Below the pieces are notes generated by a model. It saw only the letters and a list, made by a program, of their open reading frames with translations, was not told the DNA's origin and searched no databases. Positions 60,636 through 64,000 of a stretch of 64,000 nt of DNA are shown piece after piece (the first letter of the stretch is position 1; every line of letters starts with the position of its first letter). This DNA comes from Micromonospora antibiotica. GTDB lineage: Bacteria > Actinomycetota > Actinomycetes > Mycobacteriales > Micromonosporaceae. A program made the translations under genes and the position numbers. The DNA lies in contig NZ_JAGFWR010000007.1 of the NCBI RefSeq assembly GCF_017599305.1, positions 62,001-126,000 of the forward strand, written 5' to 3'.

Positions 60636-61394
60636 GTGCTGCTCTGCATCGACATCGGAAACACCAACACCGTGCTGGCGACCTTCGACGGCGACAAGCT
60701 GGTGCACTCGTGGCGGATCAAGACCGACGCCCGTTCGACAGCGGACGAGCTGGGTCTGATGTTCCGGGGGCTGCTCGCCGGTGACGCCGTGGAGATCACC
60801 GGGGTGGCCGCCTGCTCGACGGTGCCGGCGGCGCTGCGCTCGCTGCGGACCATGCTGGCCCGTTACTACGCCGACCTGCCGAGCGTGGTCGTCGAGCCGG
60901 GGGTCCGCACCGGTGTGCAGCTGGCCATCGACAACCCGAAGGAGGTGGGCGCGGACCGGGTGGTCAACACGCTGGCCGCGTACACCCTCTACGGGGGTCC
61001 GTCGATCGTGGTGGACTTCGGCACCACCACCAACTTCGACGTGATCAGCGGTCGGGGGGAGTTCCTCGGTGGGGCGTTCGCCCCGGGCATCGAGATCTCC
61101 TTCGACGCGTTGGCGGCCCGCGCCGCCCAGCTGCGTAAGGTGGAGGCCAACAAGCCCCGTTCGGTGATCGGCAAGAACACCGTGGAGTGTCTCCAGTCCG
61201 GCCTCTACTTCGGCTTCGCCGGGCAGGTCGACCGGATCGTCGAGCGGATGACCGAGGAGTTGGGCCAGGTCCGCGCGGTGATCGCCACGGGTGGGCTGGC
61301 CTCGGTGGTGATCGGCGAGTGCCGGACCATCACCCACCACGAGCCGATGATCACCCTGATCGGGCTGCGCATGGTCTACGAGCGCAACACCTGA
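60636..61394 (+). CDS. coaX: Type III pantothenate kinase
   Basis: First committed enzyme of CoA synthesis, ASKHA-fold, 252 residues. The phosphate motif LLCIDIGNTNTVLA is at the N terminus, GADRVVNTLAAYTLYG and IVVDFGTTTNFDVI follow with the catalytic Asp, and LGGAFAPGIEIS and ATGGLA complete the pattern. The GTG start has TAGGCT six bases upstream (leaderless type). The position after nadB-nadC is common in actinobacteria. It draws on the pantothenate made by PanC and PanD nearby. Confidence 0.95.
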   Translation: MLLCIDIGNTNTVLATFDGDKLVHSWRIKTDARSTADELGLMFRGLLAGDAVEITGVAACSTVPAALRSLRTMLARYYADLPSVVVEPGVRTGVQLAIDNPKEVGADRVVNTLAAYTLYGGPSIVVDFGTTTNFDVISGRGEFLGGAFAPGIEISFDALAARAAQLRKVEANKPRSVIGKNTVECLQSGLYFGFAGQVDRIVERMTEELGQVRAVIATGGLASVVIGECRTITHHEPMITLIGLRMVYERNT

Positions 61395-61417
61395 TCACGA
61401 CGGCCGGTCGCGGCGGT

Positions 61418-62158
61418 TCACCGCCGCCGGGCCCGGAAGACCAGCGTCTGGTACGGCAGCTCGACGGTCTCCCGGCCGGCCAGGTCGGGGTGGGTGGCGA
61501 ACAGCTCGCGCAGGTCCCGCTCCAGCCGTTGCCGCTGCTGCGGGGCGGCGACCAACCAGTGTGAGCGGGTACGCAACAGCCCGAGGACCTCGTCGGAGGT
61601 GACGGTCGTCCGGTGGGTGAACCGGCCCAGCTCGACCGGGCCGAAGGCCGCACCGAAGGTGGTCACCTTCACGGTCAGGTCGCTGACGTTCTCCCCCATC
61701 TGGGCGATCCTCCCCAGCTCGGCCACCCAGCCGACCGTTTCGTCCCGGATGTTCCAGATCGGGGCGAAGATGCCGTCCGGCCGGAGGACCCGGGCGATCT
61801 CGACGTGCGCGCGTTCCCGGTCGAACCAGTGGTAGGCCTGGCCGACCAGCACCGCGTCGGCGCTCGCGTCGGGCAGCGGGACCGCCTCGGCGCAGCCGGC
61901 GAGGGCGGTGGTCCCGGGGACGGCCGTGTCGAGCCGGGCCCGCATCGCCGCGTCGGGTTCGACCGGAGTGACCCGGTGGCCGAGGGCCCGCAGGTCACGG
62001 GTGAGCAGGCCGGTGCCGGCACCCAGGTCGACCACGCTGGCGACCGCACCCGCGCCGGCCAGCGCCCAGCGCAGCGCCTCGGCCGGATAACCGGGTCGAA
62101 ACCGGTCGTAGTCGGCGGCGACCGTACCGAAGGACCGTGCCCGGGTGTGCTCGACCAT
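61418..62158 (-). CDS. Class I SAM-dependent methyltransferase
   Basis: A 246-residue methyltransferase of the methyltransf_11/25 type: SFGTVAADYDRFRPGYPAEAL at the N terminus, SAM motif VVDLGAGTGLLTRDL, acidic motif 2 in TPVEPDAAM, and DAVLVGQAYHWFDRERAHVEIARVLRPDG (core: QAYHWFD), a pattern frequent in this large family. The substrate cannot be deduced. It is convergent with coaX (23-bp gap, with CGGCGGT / ACCGCCG hairpin potential) and divergent from lysS. Confidence 0.86.
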   Translation of the reverse strand: MVEHTRARSFGTVAADYDRFRPGYPAEALRWALAGAGAVASVVDLGAGTGLLTRDLRALGHRVTPVEPDAAMRARLDTAVPGTTALAGCAEAVPLPDASADAVLVGQAYHWFDRERAHVEIARVLRPDGIFAPIWNIRDETVGWVAELGRIAQMGENVSDLTVKVTTFGAAFGPVELGRFTHRTTVTSDEVLGLLRTRSHWLVAAPQQRQRLERDLRELFATHPDLAGRETVELPYQTLVFRARRR

Positions 62159-62250
62159 GCCGGGCAGGTTATCCCGTAACGGCCGCTCGGGGGCATGAGT
62201 ACGCTCATGGGCTGACCCAGTCGAAACTCCCTTAGCCGAGGAAGCGTGCC

Positions 62251-63759
62251 GTGACCGAGCAGAACGCCGTGCCAGTGGACCCCGCCGACGACCTTCCCGA
62301 GCAGATGAAGGTCCGCCGGGAGAAGCGGGACCGGATGCTCGCCGAGGGCATCGACCCGTACCCCGTCGGCTACCCCCGGACCAGCACCCTGGCCGAGGTG
62401 CGCGAGCGGTACGCCGAGCTGCCCACCGACACCGCGACCGGGGACCGGATCTCGGTCACCGGCCGGGTGATCTTCGTACGGAACACCGGCAAGCTCTGCT
62501 TCGCCACCCTGCGCGACGGCGACGGCACCGAGTTGCAGGCGATGCTCTCCCTGGACCGGGTCGGCGCGGAGCGGCTGGACGCCTGGAAGCGCCTGGTCGA
62601 CCTGGGTGACCACGTGGGTGTCACCGGCGAGGTGATCACCAGCCGGCGCGGTGAGCTGTCGGTGCTGGCCGACGAGTGGGCGGTCACCGCCAAGGCGCTG
62701 CGCCCGTTGCCGGTGGCGCACAAGCCGCTGAGCGAGGAGGCCCGGGTCCGGCAGCGTTACGTGGACCTGGTGGTCCGTCCGCAGGCCCGGCAGATGGTCC
62801 GGACCCGGGCCGCGGCGGTACGCAGCCTGCGTGACTCGTTGCACGGTCAGGGATTCATCGAGGTCGAGACGCCGATGCTCCAGTTGCTGCACGGCGGCGC
62901 GGCGGCCCGCCCATTCGTGACCCACAGCAATGCGCTCGGTACTGATCTGTATCTGCGAATCGCGCCGGAACTGTTTCTCAAGCGCGCCGTGGTCGGCGGG
63001 GTCGACCGGGTGTTCGAGATCAACCGCAACTTCCGCAATGAGGGAGTCGACTCGTCGCACTCGCCGGAGTTCGCGATGCTGGAGACCTACCAGGCGTACG
63101 GCGACTACGACACGATGGCGGCGTTGACCCGTAATCTCGTGCAGCAGGCAGCGGTGGCGGTCAGCGGCTCGACGACGGTGACCCACGCCGACGGTCGGGA
63201 GTTCGACCTGGGTGGCGAGTGGCGGTCGGTGACCCTGTTCGGGGCGCTTTCCGAGGCGCTCGGCGAGGAGGTCACGGTCCGCACCGACCGGACCCGCCTG
63301 GTGGAGTACGCCGACAAGGTGGGGCTCGCGGTCGACCCGAAGTGGGGGCCGGGCAAGCTGGCCGAGGAGTTGTTCGAGGAACTGGTGGTGCCGAGCCTCC
63401 AGGCGCCGACCTTCGTACGGGACTACCCGGAGGAGACCAGCCCGTTGACCCGGGGTCACCGCACCGAGCCCGGCCTGGCCGAGAAGTGGGACCTCTACGT
63501 GCTCGGTTTCGAGCTGGGCACCGCGTACACGGAGCTGGTGGACCCGGTGGTGCAGCGGGAGCGGCTGGTGACGCAGGCGCAGCTCGGTGCCCGGGGCGAC
63601 GACGAGGCCATGCGGCTGGACGAGGACTTTCTCCGGGCGATCGAGTACGGAATGCCGCCGGCCGGGGGTATGGGAATGGGAATCGACCGGCTGTTGATGG
63701 CGCTGACGGGGCTGGGAATTCGGGAAACCATCCTCTTCCCCTTGGTCCGCCCCGAGTAG
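62251..63759 (+). CDS. lysS: Lysyl-tRNA synthetase (class II)
   Basis: Charges tRNA-Lys; 502 residues. An N-terminal OB-fold anticodon-binding domain (about 60-150) precedes the class II catalytic domain. Motif 1 is in [10 protein letters not shown], motif 2 in [24 protein letters not shown] (core: RNFRNEGVD), and motif 3 in [14 protein letters not shown]. The GTG start has GAGGAA eight bases upstream. lsr2 follows on the same strand with its own promoter-like element, a linkage common in actinobacteria. Confidence 0.96.
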   Translation: MTEQNAVPVDPADDLPEQMKVRREKRDRMLAEGIDPYPVGYPRTSTLAEVRERYAELPTDTATGDRISVTGRVIFVRNTGKLCFATLRDGDGTELQAMLSLDRVGAERLDAWKRLVDLGDHVGVTGEVITSRRGELSVLADEWAVTAKALRPLPVAHKPLSEEARVRQRYVDLVVRPQARQMVRTRAAAVRSLRDSLHGQGFIEVETPMLQLLHGGAAARPFVTHSNALGTDLYLRIAPELFLKRAVVGGVDRVFEINRNFRNEGVDSSHSPEFAMLETYQAYGDYDTMAALTRNLVQQAAVAVSGSTTVTHADGREFDLGGEWRSVTLFGALSEALGEEVTVRTDRTRLVEYADKVGLAVDPKWGPGKLAEELFEELVVPSLQAPTFVRDYPEETSPLTRGHRTEPGLAEKWDLYVLGFELGTAYTELVDPVVQRERLVTQAQLGARGDDEAMRLDEDFLRAIEYGMPPAGGMGMGIDRLLMALTGLGIRETILFPLVRPE

Positions 63760-63798
63760 CCTCCGGTGAGACCTTTGCCGGGTCGTTACGGCGTCCTA

Positions 63799-63829
63799 TT
63801 GACGCGGCAAGCGTCGGGGGGGTTATCGT
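63799..63829 (+). promoter_or_regulatory. Promoter candidate for lsr2
   Basis: TTGACG (63799-63804) and TATCGT (63824-63829) are spaced 19 bases apart (18 if the -10 is read as TTATCG). A GCTCCT / AGGAGC inverted repeat with a 5-base loop lies just downstream (about 63830-63846) in the leader of lsr2. Confidence 0.55.
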
Positions 63830-63871
63830 GCTCCTATTGCAGGAGCACCCTGCTCGAAAGGAATGTGGGAC

Positions 63872-64000
63872 GTGGCCAAGCAGATCATTCACAAGCTGGT
63901 CGATGACCTGGACGGCGGGGACGCGGACGAGACCGTCAAGTTCGCCCTCGACGGCGTTCAGTACGAGATCGACCTGTCGAACTCCAACGCCGACAAATTG
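63872..64000 (+). CDS. lsr2: Lsr2 nucleoid-associated protein, 3' truncated by window end
   Basis: The first 43 residues of Lsr2, the actinobacterial H-NS-like xenogeneic silencer that binds AT-rich DNA. The N-terminal dimerisation part AKQIIHKLVDDLDGGDADET followed by VKFALDGVQYEIDLS is diagnostic. The GTG start has AAAGGA about ten bases upstream. The C-terminal DNA-binding domain lies outside the window. Lsr2 would be a natural candidate to bind locally AT-rich spots such as the secretion-block promoter region, which is inference. Confidence 0.94.
   Translation, partial: MAKQIIHKLVDDLDGGDADETVKFALDGVQYEIDLSNSNADKL

Overview
The window is a GC-rich (roughly 73% by eye) actinobacterial chromosome segment. 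Gene content and order point to a Micromonosporaceae genome, most likely Micromonospora or a close relative. The order nth / TlpA-like thioredoxin / CoA NUDIX / marP, the runs tilS-hpt-ftsH-folE and folP-folB-folK-DUF3180, panC-panD, nadB-nadC-coaX, and lysS followed by lsr2 are all typical of actinobacterial core chromosome. No tRNA, rRNA, transposase, integrase, relaxase or CRISPR array was seen.

Layout. 1-5.3 kb: end of an adenosylcobinamide amidohydrolase gene, a CapA-like lipoprotein, then nth, a TlpA-like lipoprotein, a CoA-type NUDIX hydrolase and the MarP protease. 5.4-14 kb: two PAP2 phosphatases and a reduced type VII secretion locus (mycosin, a three-ATPase EccC, EccD). 14-26.4 kb: inorganic pyrophosphatase, a D-Ala-D-Ala carboxypeptidase, a zincin, tilS, a gamma-glutamyltransferase, a GlxA-type regulator, hpt, ftsH and folE. 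26.5-39.6 kb: an almost wholly leftward block that interrupts the folate genes. It encodes a type IV secretion-like set (two-TM pilin-like protein, small two-TM protein, VirB4-like ATPase, VirB6-like membrane protein, VirB8-like protein, SLT/M23 wall hydrolase) plus a degenerate FtsK/EccC-like protein. It has no relaxase and no VirD4. 39.9-44.5 kb: folP, folB, folK, DUF3180 and membrane proteins. 44.6-48.3 kb: a glycine-betaine-type (OpuC) ABC transporter. 48.5-57.8 kb: a coiled-coil membrane protein, an orphan nuoD translationally coupled to a MidA/NDUFAF7-type methyltransferase, a beta-propeller phytase, DUF2520, panC, panD and a septum-formation-type lipoprotein. 57.9-64 kb: nadB, nadC, coaX, a methyltransferase, lysS and the start of lsr2.

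How genes work together. Folate synthesis (folE, folP, folB, folK) is split by the secretion block. Pantothenate/CoA (panC, panD, coaX, possibly DUF2520) and NAD (nadB, nadC) synthesis are clustered. OpuCA is divergent from OpuCB-OpuCB-OpuCC. NuoD and its presumed arginine methyltransferase share an ATGA overlap.

The most notable signals are: (1) the secretion-like block inside the folate genes; (2) a substrate-binding protein (47.3 kb) whose order relative to canonical OpuCC is circularly permuted; (3) intergenic cassettes before opuCB and panC, duplicated in phase with the start codon, which in the opuC case form two 20-codon mini-ORFs chained by GTGA overlaps; (4) a palindromic element sitting in frame inside midA; (5) a folE reading frame that appears to start at CTG; (6) tandem repeats that repeatedly begin at gene stop codons; (7) about ten start codons preceded by TANNNT at 6-8 nt, suggesting leaderless transcription.
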